Of a DNA stretch of 64,000 nucleotides, positions 44,206 through 51,721 are shown piece by piece (within the stretch, counting starts at the first letter, position 1; each line of letters begins with the position of its first letter). Below the pieces are notes generated by a model. It ran no database searches. It was not told the DNA's origin and saw nothing but the letters and a program-made list of their open reading frames with translations. The position numbers and the translations under genes were made by a program. The stretch comes from Sphingomonas faeni (GTDB lineage: Bacteria; Pseudomonadota; Alphaproteobacteria; Sphingomonadales; Sphingomonadaceae): contig NZ_QAYE01000003.1 of assembly GCF_003053745.1 (NCBI RefSeq), forward strand, positions 186,001-250,000, given 5' to 3'.

Positions 44206-45522
44206 TCAGGCTGCTTCTGCGATCCGTTCGATCCCGGTGAGGGAGTTCGGGCCGGCCGCCGCCAGCGTGACTTCCACCAAGTCGCCGATTGCGTGGTTGC
44301 CGATCAGGTGGACCGATTGCAGCCAGGGGGACTTGCCGATCAGCTGGCCAGGGAGTTTTCCCGCGCGTTCGAGCAGGACCGAGCAGGTGCGGCCTACGGT
44401 GGCGGCGTTGAAGGCGTGCTGGTCGCGGTTGAGCGCGGCCTGGAGGCGCTGGAGGCGTTCGTCCATGACCGATTCCGGGACCTGCTCGACGATCGACGCG
44501 GCAGGGGTGCCGGGGCGGGGGCTGTATTTGAAGCTGTAGGCCTGTGCGTAGCCGACCGCGTCGACGAGGCTCAGCGTGTCCTCGAACTCGGCGTCGGTCT
44601 CGCCCGGGAAGCCGACGATGAAGTCGCCCGAGAGTGCGATGTCGGGGCGGGCGGCGCGGACGCGGTCGAGCAGGCGGAGGTACGAGTCGCGAGTGTGGCT
44701 GCGGTTCATCGCCTTCAGGACGCGGTCGCTACCGGCCTGCACGGGGAGATGGAGGAACGGCATCAGGCTCTCGATGTCGCGGTGTGCGTCGATCAGGCCT
44801 TGCGTCATGTCGTTGGGGTGGCTGGTGGTGTAGCGGATGCGCGCGAGGCCAGGGATGCGGTCGAGGTCACGGATCAGGTCGTGGAGGCCGCGCTCGTTCT
44901 CGCTCCAGGCGTTTACGTTCTGGCCGAGCAGCGTGATCTCGCGCGCGCCGGCGTCGACCAGCGCCTTGGCCTCGTCGACGATGGCGGCGAACGGGCGGCT
45001 GATTTCTGCGCCCCGTGTGTACGGGACGACGCAGTAGGTGCAGAATTTGTCGCAGCCTTCCTGCACTGTGAGGAACGCCGAGGGGGCGACCTTCCGACGC
45101 GAGGGGAGCGCGCCGAACTTCGACAGCAGTGGCATATCGGTGTCGAGCGAGGGCGTGCCGGCGGCGGCTTTCGCGACGAGCTCGGGCAAGTTGTGATAGG
45201 CTTGCGGGCCTACGACTATGTCGACTTTCGCGCGGGTGAAGATCTCCTCGCCCTCGGCCTGTGCGACGCAGCCGGCGACGGCGATCATGGGGGTCTTGCC
45301 GGACTTGCGACGCTGGTCCTTCCGGAGGCGACCGATGTCCGAATAGACCTTTTCGGTGGCGCGTTCGCGGATGTGGCAGGTGTTCAGGACGACTACGTCG
45401 GCGTCGACTGCGTCGGCTTGCGTGAGGCCCTGGGCGGCCATCAGTTCGGCCATGCGCTCGCCGTCGTAGACATTCATCTGGCAGCCGAACGATTTTACGT
45501 GGAAGGTTTTGGGGGGAGACAT
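44206..45522 (-). CDS. miaB: tRNA methylthiotransferase MiaB
   Basis: The 438-residue radical-SAM enzyme has the N-terminal cluster cysteines ([22 protein letters not shown]). The radical-SAM motif is [15 protein letters not shown] near residue 160, and a C-terminal TRAM domain covers about residues 380-438. It adds a methylthio group to i6A37 of tRNAs. ATG 45522 begins [17 protein letters not shown]. It heads the miaB-phoH-ybeY-corC order, with repeat elements upstream and downstream. Confidence 0.95.
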   Translation of the reverse strand: MSPPKTFHVKSFGCQMNVYDGERMAELMAAQGLTQADAVDADVVVLNTCHIRERATEKVYSDIGRLRKDQRRKSGKTPMIAVAGCVAQAEGEEIFTRAKVDIVVGPQAYHNLPELVAKAAAGTPSLDTDMPLLSKFGALPSRRKVAPSAFLTVQEGCDKFCTYCVVPYTRGAEISRPFAAIVDEAKALVDAGAREITLLGQNVNAWSENERGLHDLIRDLDRIPGLARIRYTTSHPNDMTQGLIDAHRDIESLMPFLHLPVQAGSDRVLKAMNRSHTRDSYLRLLDRVRAARPDIALSGDFIVGFPGETDAEFEDTLSLVDAVGYAQAYSFKYSPRPGTPAASIVEQVPESVMDERLQRLQAALNRDQHAFNAATVGRTCSVLLERAGKLPGQLIGKSPWLQSVHLIGNHAIGDLVEVTLAAAGPNSLTGIERIAEAA

Positions 45523-45606
45523 AGCCGCGCCATATCAAATTTCCGCGCGCGGGGGGAGGGGGCGTTGCTCCTGCCTGTCACATGGCGCCAACCCTGGAAA
45601 GGGGCG

Positions 45607-45709
45607 CCACCCCGGCGGAGGCCGGGGCCCAGTTGGGGGACGTTGCTGACTAAAGTCTGCCATCCGTTACAGCGACCTTTCCAACTGGCCCCGGCCTTCG
45701 CCGGGGTGG
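45607..45709. repeat. About 103-bp palindromic element, CCACCCCGGCGGAGG family (copy 3)
   Basis: Facing arms CCACCCCGGCGGAGGCCGGGG and CCGGCCTTCGCCGGGGTGG end in CAGTTGG/CCAACTGG. Read on the opposite strand the centre contains AAAGGTCGCTGTAACGGA, close to the centres of the copies at 21721 and 56690. Confidence 0.85.
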
Positions 45710-45743
45710 TGGCCTTCCTCTCTGGGTGTAACTCGTGCCTACG

Positions 45744-45800
45744 TTGTTCTCCCGCGAAGGCGGGAGTCCAGTCTGGGCCCCCGCCTTCGCGGGGGAACAA
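45744..45800. repeat. 57-bp palindromic element with TTGTTC/GAACAA ends
   Basis: The element starts TTGTTCTCCCGCGAAGG and ends CTTCGCGGGGGAACAA with CCAGTCTGGG in the centre. This is the reference intergenic copy of the element found inside pyrD at 59369-59425. It lies 14 bases before the plsC stop codon region. Confidence 0.85.
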
Positions 45801-45814
45801 GCTTTGTTTGTGAG

Positions 45815-46501
45815 TTACAGCGCCTCCATGCGGCGGCGGGCTTCGGCGGCTATGGCTTTGCGGTCGCCATAGTCTGCCGGGTCGAAGGGTTCGGCGAAGT
45901 GCAGCGTCGCGACGAATGTGCCCCGGCTCTTGAGGACGCGGGCGGCGTGATGTTGGCCGGGCTCGTCGCCGACCCAGGCGAGTTCATCGGTGGCCGCGCC
46001 GTAATCGATGCGGACCGGTTGGACCTTCACACCGGGCGGGGGCGGATCGAGCGCGGCTAGCAGCGCGGCCTTGAAGGGTAGCAGCGTGGTGCCGTCTCCC
46101 GTCGTTCCCTCGGGGAACAGGGTCACTGGCCAATCGGCCGCGAGCGTGTCGCGAATCTGGGCGATCTGGGCGGTCACCGCCATGCGGTCCGCACGCGAGA
46201 CGAAGATGGTGTGGTTGAGCGTGCAGAGCCAGCCGACCAGCGGTGCGCTGCGAAGTTCGGATTTTGCTACGAACGCGGTGCCGGTCGCGCCGGACAGAAG
46301 GAGGATGTCGATCCAGCTCAGATGGTTCGAGACGAAGACCACGTCGTGGCGAAGCGGGGTACCGGCGACATGCGCCTTGGCGCCGACGATCCGCGCGACC
46401 AACCCGAGAAAGCGAGGCGGCCATGGCGACTTTCGCCCGAATAGCCGCCACATCCCGTGCCATGGCAGCGCCAGGACCAGCGCGACCAGCAGCGCCGCCA
46501 A
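45815..46501 (-). CDS. plsC: 1-acyl-sn-glycerol-3-phosphate acyltransferase-like protein
   Basis: The protein has about 228 residues with a hydrophobic N-terminus (ALLVALVLALPWHGMW). It carries the acyltransferase motifs NHLSWID (NHxxxxD), FVSRADR and LFPEGTTGDG, and acts at the inner membrane in phosphatidic acid synthesis or lipid remodelling. No ATG is available near the expected N-terminus, so the start is taken as TTG 46501, 32 bases after the fur stop. Gene order fur-plsC-miaB is common in sphingomonads. Confidence 0.87.
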   Translation of the reverse strand: MAALLVALVLALPWHGMWRLFGRKSPWPPRFLGLVARIVGAKAHVAGTPLRHDVVFVSNHLSWIDILLLSGATGTAFVAKSELRSAPLVGWLCTLNHTIFVSRADRMAVTAQIAQIRDTLAADWPVTLFPEGTTGDGTTLLPFKAALLAALDPPPPGVKVQPVRIDYGAATDELAWVGDEPGQHHAARVLKSRGTFVATLHFAEPFDPADYGDRKAIAAEARRRMEAL

Positions 46502-46532
46502 CCGCGCGCCAAAGCGGATGTGGCCGATCGCG

Positions 46533-46955
46533 TCAGTCCTTACGAGTGAGCGCGACGCCGTAGAGTTCCATGCGGTGATCGACCAGCCGGAAGCCGAGCT
46601 TCTCCGCGATCGCCTTCTGCAACTGCTCGAGTTCGGGGTCGACGAATTCGATCACCTTGCCGCTTTCGACGTCTATCAAATGATCGTGATGCGCTTCGGG
46701 CGCAGGCTCGTAACGCGCACGGCCGTCGCCGAAATCGTGGCGGTCGAGGATGCCGGCTTCCTCGAACAGCCGGACCGTGCGGTAGACCGTCGCGATCGAG
46801 ATGCCGGGGTCGATCTGCGACGCGCGCTCATAGACTTTCTCGACGTCGGGATGGTCGTCCGCCTCGGACAGCACGCGCGCGATGACGCGACGCTGCTCGG
46901 TGATGCGCAGGCCCTTCTCGTTGCAGAGTGCTTCCAGATCGATTTTGCGCGGCAT
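46533..46955 (-). CDS. fur: Fur-family metalloregulator
   Basis: The 140-residue protein has the Fur winged-helix part (GLRITEQRRVIARVL, ISIATVYRTVRLFEEAGIL) and a metal-binding dimerisation part (ARYEPAPEAHHDHLIDVESG). The C-terminal CxxC zinc site found in many Fur proteins is absent, as in several alphaproteobacterial Fur/Mur regulators. It senses iron or manganese and represses uptake genes. It is located between rimI and plsC on the same strand. Confidence 0.9.
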   Translation of the reverse strand: MPRKIDLEALCNEKGLRITEQRRVIARVLSEADDHPDVEKVYERASQIDPGISIATVYRTVRLFEEAGILDRHDFGDGRARYEPAPEAHHDHLIDVESGKVIEFVDPELEQLQKAIAEKLGFRLVDHRMELYGVALTRKD

Positions 46956-47029
46956 GTGTCGTTCCCTCGTTGAGTGCCATGTAGGGCCTCCGCGCTGTTG
47001 CGAAAAGGGATAGTGACTCGCAATAAGCC

Positions 47030-47518
47030 TTAGCTGTTGATATCTTTCGAATATGTATATGCGTCATACGCGACGCCGGTCTTGCCGCGGTAGTAGGCAC
47101 GGCGTTCGCCGACCTTGGTGAAGCCGTGCGCGTCGTACATCTTGACTGCGTCGTTGCCCGCGCGGACCTCGAGATGGAGCTTGGCGATGCTACCGACCGA
47201 GCAATCGGCGATTGCCGCGCGGATAAGCGCAGTGCCGACGCCGCGGCGGCGATAGTCTGGCGCGACCGCGATCAGCAGCAGTTCGGCTTCGTCGGCGACC
47301 GACCGGGTCATCGTGAAACCGGCGGGGAAATCGTCGACGAACGCGATCGTGAGGTGGACGCCGGTCAGCGCGAGCACGCCGAGGCACTGGCTGCGCGTCC
47401 AGGCCTCGCCGTAGCTCGGGTCGAACGCCTCGGTCATCAGCGCGTCGACGATTGCGAGATCGCGCGCGTCGCCGGTGCGGAGCGTGACCGCGCGGGTTGC
47501 GACTTGGCGGGTGGCCAT
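47030..47518 (-). CDS. rimI: Ribosomal protein S18-alanine N-acetyltransferase RimI
   Basis: The 162-residue GNAT protein has the acetyl-CoA loop APDYRRRGVGTALI and the typical RimI elements LHLEVRAGNDAVKMYDAHGF and GERRAYY. It acetylates the N-terminus of S18. Start 47518 shares one base with the tsaB stop, and the tsaB-rimI order is a classic arrangement, which supports the assignment over other GNAT functions. Confidence 0.9.
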   Translation of the reverse strand: MATRQVATRAVTLRTGDARDLAIVDALMTEAFDPSYGEAWTRSQCLGVLALTGVHLTIAFVDDFPAGFTMTRSVADEAELLLIAVAPDYRRRGVGTALIRAAIADCSVGSIAKLHLEVRAGNDAVKMYDAHGFTKVGERRAYYRGKTGVAYDAYTYSKDINS

Positions 47519-48135
47519 TATTTCGGGACCGAGGGCTTGGCGTCGGGGGCGCGGCCGTAGATCGGGCTTGGCGCGAGTGCGGTCAGCGTCGCGGGGAGCA
47601 GGATCGCGGAGGCTGCGTCGGGAAGCGCTTCGGTGAGGTCCAAGCCGTCGTCGAGTGCGGCGAGCCAGCGGATGCCGTTGCCGACTGCGCGCCGTCCTGC
47701 CAGCGCGGCGAGCGCGGCGTCGGGCTTCAGCGATACCATGTCGGATCGCGGCGACAGATCGGCGGAGAACGCTTGCATGAAGACCTCGCCATGCCCGCCT
47801 TCCATGATCACCGCAATATCGTCGGTTAAGCGGTCGGCGAAACCGGCGGCGGCGATCAGCGGGAGCGAGGAAAATCCTGCGATTTCCGCGTTCCAACCGA
47901 GTGCGAGGCCACGCGCGGCGGCGATCCCGACGCGGACGCCGGTGAAGCTGCCGGGGCCGCAATCGACGATGATGCGGTCGGCTCGGCCACCGTTAGGGAG
48001 CTCGGCGATCATCGGAATCAGGCGCTCGGCATGGCCTCGGCCGACGACTTCGTGCGCGCGGGCGATGATGGCGCCGTCTTCGATCAGGGCGACCGAGCAG
48101 GCGGTGGTGGATGTTTCGATGACTAACGTGCGCAT
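47518..48135 (-). CDS. tsaB: tRNA t6A biosynthesis protein TsaB
   Basis: The 205-residue protein is of the ASKHA-fold TsaB type: MRTLVIETSTTACSVALIED, HAERLIPMI and the family marker GPGSFTGVRVGIAAARGLAL. With TsaC, TsaD and TsaE it makes threonylcarbamoyl-adenosine at position 37 of tRNAs. It overlaps rimI by one base. A G/C-rich repeat lies immediately upstream, so the promoter is either within or beyond that repeat. Confidence 0.93.
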   Translation of the reverse strand: MRTLVIETSTTACSVALIEDGAIIARAHEVVGRGHAERLIPMIAELPNGGRADRIIVDCGPGSFTGVRVGIAAARGLALGWNAEIAGFSSLPLIAAAGFADRLTDDIAVIMEGGHGEVFMQAFSADLSPRSDMVSLKPDAALAALAGRRAVGNGIRWLAALDDGLDLTEALPDAASAILLPATLTALAPSPIYGRAPDAKPSVPK

Positions 48136-48142
48136 TACTTCT

Positions 48143-48243
48143 TACCCTCTCCCCTCAGGGGAGAGGGCAGGGTGAGGGGCGCCGCGAGCGCCGTCCTCCC
48201 CAACTGCCCCTCACCCCGACCCTCTCCCCGCAGGGGAGAGGGA
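48143..48243. repeat. G/C-rich palindromic repeat, CCCTCTCCCC...GGGGAGAGGG family (copy 1)
   Basis: Two hairpins (CCCTCTCCCCTCAGGGGAGAGGG and CCTCTCCCCGCAGGGGAGAGG) flank GGTGAGGGGC and GCCCCTCACC, so the whole 101 bases fold on themselves. A longer relative is at 54641-54790. It lies between the same-strand nitroreductase and tsaB genes. Confidence 0.75.
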
Positions 48244-48255
48244 GCAGGTCCCGCC

Positions 48256-48849
48256 TCAAGCGATGCTGTTGAATTTCGCGAAGTCGGGGCGGGGCGAGCG
48301 GGCGTAGATCGTCGCGGGGTCGCCGTGGCCGAGCGTCGAGATGAAATTGGTCCGCACCGCGGGCGTCTCGTGGAAGAACGCCGCATCGACCTTGCCCGCG
48401 TCGAAGCCCGACATCGGCCCGGTATCGAGCCCGAGCATCCGCGCGGCGATGATGAAATACGCACCCTGCAACGTCGAGTTGCGGAACGCGGAGGCCTCGC
48501 GCAGTTCGGCGTTGCCGTCGAACCACGACTTCGCATCGGCGTGCGGGAACAGCTCGGGCAAATGCTCGTGGAAATTGGTGTCCATGCCGATGATTACCGA
48601 CACGGGCGCCTTGAGGATCTTCGGCTGGTTCTGCGCACTGCACGCATCGGCGAGCTTTTGCTTGGCCTCGTCGCTGGTCACCCAGATCAGGCGCGCGGGG
48701 AGCTGGTTGGCCGACGTCGGGCCCCACTTCATGAGGTCCCAGATCGCATGCAACTCGGACTCGGCGACCGGCTGATCGGTGTAGCCAATGTAGCTGCGGG
48801 CATCGCGGAAGACGGCGTCGAGGACGGTGTCGTCGAGTTTCTCGCGCAT
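48256..48849 (-). CDS. Nitroreductase-family protein (RutE/HadB type)
   Basis: The 197-residue flavoprotein pattern includes ARSYIGYTDQPV, KWGPTSANQLPARLIWV, NSTLQGAYFIIAARMLGLDTGPMSGFD (split) and a C-terminal FNSIA. It matches the malonic semialdehyde reductase/RutE branch of the nitroreductase family, which reduces aldehydes or nitro compounds with NAD(P)H and FMN. No other rut genes are nearby, so a specific pyrimidine role is not supported. Its ATG overlaps the nfu stop by one base. Confidence 0.85.
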   Translation of the reverse strand: MREKLDDTVLDAVFRDARSYIGYTDQPVAESELHAIWDLMKWGPTSANQLPARLIWVTSDEAKQKLADACSAQNQPKILKAPVSVIIGMDTNFHEHLPELFPHADAKSWFDGNAELREASAFRNSTLQGAYFIIAARMLGLDTGPMSGFDAGKVDAAFFHETPAVRTNFISTLGHGDPATIYARSPRPDFAKFNSIA

Positions 48850-49421
48850 CAGACGGCCCTCACTTCGGTGACTTCGGGGACGTAGTATTTCAGCAGCTGC
48901 TCGATGCCGTTCTTGAGCGTCGCGCTCGACGATGGGCAGCCGGCGCAGGCGCCCTGGAGCTGGAGGAAGACCTTGCCCTTGTCGAAACCGCGATAGACGA
49001 TGTCGCCGCCGTCGTTCGCCACCGCGGGGCGGACGCGCGTGTCGATCAGCTCGCGGATCTGCGCGACGATGTCGGCGTCGGCGGGGTCGTCCGACAGCGC
49101 GGGCTCGTCCGACGGCACCGAGAAGCCGGCGCGCGCGGGCTTGAACAGCGGCATCGCGGCGGAGAAATGATCGAGCAGGATCGCGAGCACGTCTGGCTTG
49201 AGGTCCGACCAGGCGGTGCCGGGCGCGGCCGTGACCGAGACGAAATCGCGGCCGAAGAACACGCCGGTGACGTCGCCGAGCCCGAAGATCGCGTCGGCGA
49301 GCGAACTCGCCTCGGCTTCTTCAGGCGTGGCGAAGTCGCGCGTGCCGGCTTCCATGACGGTGCGTCCCGGCAGGAACTTCAGCGTCGACGGGTTGGGAGT
49401 GGATTCCGTTTCGATGAGCAT
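48849..49421 (-). CDS. NifU-domain Fe-S carrier (Nfu type)
   Basis: The protein has about 190 residues in two parts. The N-terminal Nfu_N domain has ETESTPNPSTLKFLPGRTV, and the C-terminal NifU domain has RPAVANDGGDIVYRGF and GACAGCPSSSATLKNGIE with the CxxC cluster site. It carries 4Fe-4S clusters to targets. MLIETE at 49421 resembles most family starts; an ATG at 49430 adds three residues. It is the first gene of the nfu-nitroreductase-tsaB-rimI-fur run. Confidence 0.92.
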   Translation of the reverse strand: MLIETESTPNPSTLKFLPGRTVMEAGTRDFATPEEAEASSLADAIFGLGDVTGVFFGRDFVSVTAAPGTAWSDLKPDVLAILLDHFSAAMPLFKPARAGFSVPSDEPALSDDPADADIVAQIRELIDTRVRPAVANDGGDIVYRGFDKGKVFLQLQGACAGCPSSSATLKNGIEQLLKYYVPEVTEVRAV

Positions 49422-49573
49422 GAGAGGCATGTGGCCCGAAGGGGGCGGGGGATCAAGCGCGGAACGGGAAACGGTTTCTTTCGGGGGGTGAGGGGCATCC
49501 CGGCTAACTCGTTCGCGCCGGTACCGTGCCCTGGCTGGCCGGCAATGCGAAACGTGTAAATTGCGTCAGGGAC

Positions 49574-50614
49574 TTACGCTGCGAGCGGCAGCGGCGGACC
49601 TGACTGCTTGGTCCGCAACTTGTCGGCCCAGCGGGTAAGCACGGCATCGTTTGCGACGATCCAGTTCTGGGCCAGCGTGGTGAGAGCGGCGAGATACTCA
49701 GCACTCGAATTGTCCAGTCCGCCATCACCAGAGGGCAACGCGAAATCGGCGCGGTCATACGCGGCGATGTCCAGCCGCCGGGCCTGATAGGAGATCGTAC
49801 TGGAGCTGGCCTGCATCAGGATCGAGAAGATCGGCACGCCCCGGAACGGGTTCACCCAGCCGAGGAACGACCAGTTCCGCGCAGAGGGATAGGGGCGATC
49901 GGACCGGCCCGTACCCAGCGACAGGATCTCGATGTCGCCGAGATGCCAGCCGAGCTTGCGTCCCTCGATGATCGCGGCGATCGTCGGATCATTGGCGAAC
50001 ACGCCGCCATCGACCATCAGCAGATCCGGCTCCACCTTTGTGGGATCGTCGATCGCGGCCGGCTTGAAGAACGTCGGGGCCGCCGATGTCGCGCGTGCGG
50101 CGATATGTAGTGGGAAAACCCGCTCGGGGATGCCGAGCTTACGGTTATAGTCGGGGCCGCCGGCCATGAACACCGCCTTGCGCGCCAGCAGGTCATACGC
50201 CGGAATGACGATATTCGTCAGCGCATCGCGCGTCGTCACGCGTGTGCCAACCCGCGCCGCGAGGATCCGTTCGAGCGGCCGGGCGCTATAGGGCCAGCCC
50301 GGTACGCGAAGGGGTATGCCGAAGAGGTGCGGGAAAATCCGCTTGCTCTCGTTGCGGTACAGATCGACGAGGTCGCTCGCAGTGCAGGCGGCCCGTTTCG
50401 GATCCGCCTCGCTGGGTGCGGTGAGGCCGGCGGCGATGATCCCACCGGTCGACGTACCGGCGATCAGATCGAAACACTCGTGCAGCGGCCGGCCGATCCG
50501 GCGCTCCAACTCGGCGAGGATCAGCGCGGGGATCAGCCCGCGCGTCCCGCCGCCATCGATCGTCAGGATGTATCTCGGTCTCGCACGATCACTGTCCACG
50601 ACGCCCTCTCCCAC
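49574..50614 (-). CDS. Patatin-like phospholipase
   Basis: The 346-residue protein has the patatin motifs: oxyanion loop DGGGTRGL, nucleophile GTSTGG and the catalytic Asp in MVDGGVF. It is a predicted Ser-Asp lipid acyl hydrolase without a signal peptide. Related domains serve as CBASS effectors, but no cyclic-nucleotide synthase gene is nearby, so a defence role is unsupported. GTG or ATG 50614 begins MGEGVVDSDRARPRYIL. Neighbours are an LpxO-like hydroxylase and nfu. Confidence 0.85.
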   Translation of the reverse strand: MGEGVVDSDRARPRYILTIDGGGTRGLIPALILAELERRIGRPLHECFDLIAGTSTGGIIAAGLTAPSEADPKRAACTASDLVDLYRNESKRIFPHLFGIPLRVPGWPYSARPLERILAARVGTRVTTRDALTNIVIPAYDLLARKAVFMAGGPDYNRKLGIPERVFPLHIAARATSAAPTFFKPAAIDDPTKVEPDLLMVDGGVFANDPTIAAIIEGRKLGWHLGDIEILSLGTGRSDRPYPSARNWSFLGWVNPFRGVPIFSILMQASSSTISYQARRLDIAAYDRADFALPSGDGGLDNSSAEYLAALTTLAQNWIVANDAVLTRWADKLRTKQSGPPLPLAA

Positions 50615-50697
50615 TGCTAGCCTGAGCGTATCAGTAGACGATCACAACGACGTCTGGAGATCGGTCCGGATCGGTGCAACCTCTTCCGTGGGATTGC

Positions 50698-51483
50698 TCA
50701 GACGTCGAGTTGCTTCACTGCCGCGTTCCAGTTGCCGATGTTGCGGACCGCGTCCTGGACGAAGGCAGAGCGGCGGACGATGCCGAGGAACAGGTCGGCG
50801 ATCCACTTGCCGGGGTTGCGCAGGGGGCGCTCGAACTGGATCAGCAACACGACGCGGGTGCCGGTCGTGTCGTTCCAGACCTCGTGCTGGTAGGTGTCGT
50901 CGAAGACGAGCGTCTCGCCTTCCGCCCAACGCACGGTGCGGTCGTGGACGCGCATGCGGACGTCGCCGTCGCGCGGGACGATCAGGCCGAGGTGGCAGGT
51001 GATGAGGCCCTTGGTCACGCCGCGATGCTCGGGGATGTGGGTGCCCGGCGCCAGGATCGAGAAGAACGCGCTGTTGAGGCCGGGGATGCGTGCCACTGCG
51101 GCGGCGGTGTGGGGGCAGCGTGCTAGGCTCTCCTCGATCGGGTAGCCGTACCCATAGAGGAAGAACGAGCGCCACTTGTCGATCTCGGCGATCGAGCGGT
51201 GATCGGGCGAGATCGTCGCGAGGCTGGGCGATGCTTCGCCTTGCAACGCAACGCGGACGGCTTCGTCGCGGATCGCGGCCCAGTTCTCGCGCAGGCCTGC
51301 GGTCCAGGCGAAGTCGCGGACGTCGAGCACCGGATCGTTGGCGACCAGCGAGGACGACGCGATCATGCGGTCGAACACGCCACGCAGATGCTTGCCGACG
51401 CGGATGATCAGCGGGCGGTTGGCTTCGGCCACCATCGGCGCGCCGGGTTTGGGCGCGCCGGATATGATTTTCAGATCGGGCAT
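50698..51483 (-). CDS. Aspartyl/asparaginyl beta-hydroxylase-domain protein (LpxO-like)
   Basis: The protein has 261 residues from ATG 51483; a frame upstream to 51573 has codon use unlike the rest and was not adopted. The Fe(II)/2-oxoglutarate dioxygenase region contains KWRSFFLYGYGYPIEES, GTHIPEHRGVTKGLITCHLGL and DDTYQHEVWNDT, with the two metal-binding His in HIPEH and QHEVW. LpxO-like members hydroxylate lipid A acyl chains or peptide Asp residues; the target here is not known. It is divergent from the M16 peptidase gene. Confidence 0.82.
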   Translation of the reverse strand: MPDLKIISGAPKPGAPMVAEANRPLIIRVGKHLRGVFDRMIASSSLVANDPVLDVRDFAWTAGLRENWAAIRDEAVRVALQGEASPSLATISPDHRSIAEIDKWRSFFLYGYGYPIEESLARCPHTAAAVARIPGLNSAFFSILAPGTHIPEHRGVTKGLITCHLGLIVPRDGDVRMRVHDRTVRWAEGETLVFDDTYQHEVWNDTTGTRVVLLIQFERPLRNPGKWIADLFLGIVRRSAFVQDAVRNIGNWNAAVKQLDV

Positions 51484-51721
51484 GCGGGCGCCGCGGCGTA
51501 CTGCCGGTTCGCCCGAATCCGGCCACAATGAACACTGCCCCAGTTCGTGGCCCAGTTCGGCTTCGACCGTCATTTCTACCCTAGTATCCAGGCGCGCCCC
51601 GGCGCCGATCCCCTTGTTCGGACACGATATACCGGCAGTGTTGGACGAAATGATGGCACCACTCGCCCGGCGCGGAGGCAGGGCACTGGCGAGCGACGCC
51701 CGCGACCGCTACAGGTGAGCC

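Noticed and set aside
49574-50614. Patatin gene as a CBASS or other phage-defence effector
   Set aside because: No cyclic-nucleotide synthase, Cap2/Cap3 or other defence gene lies nearby. Neighbours are lipid and housekeeping genes.
51484-51573. Thirty-residue N-terminal extension of the LpxO-like protein
   Set aside because: Its codons (tgt, tca, gta, gca) differ from the gene body and it shows no family conservation that could be recognised. It was left out of the call but cannot be fully excluded.
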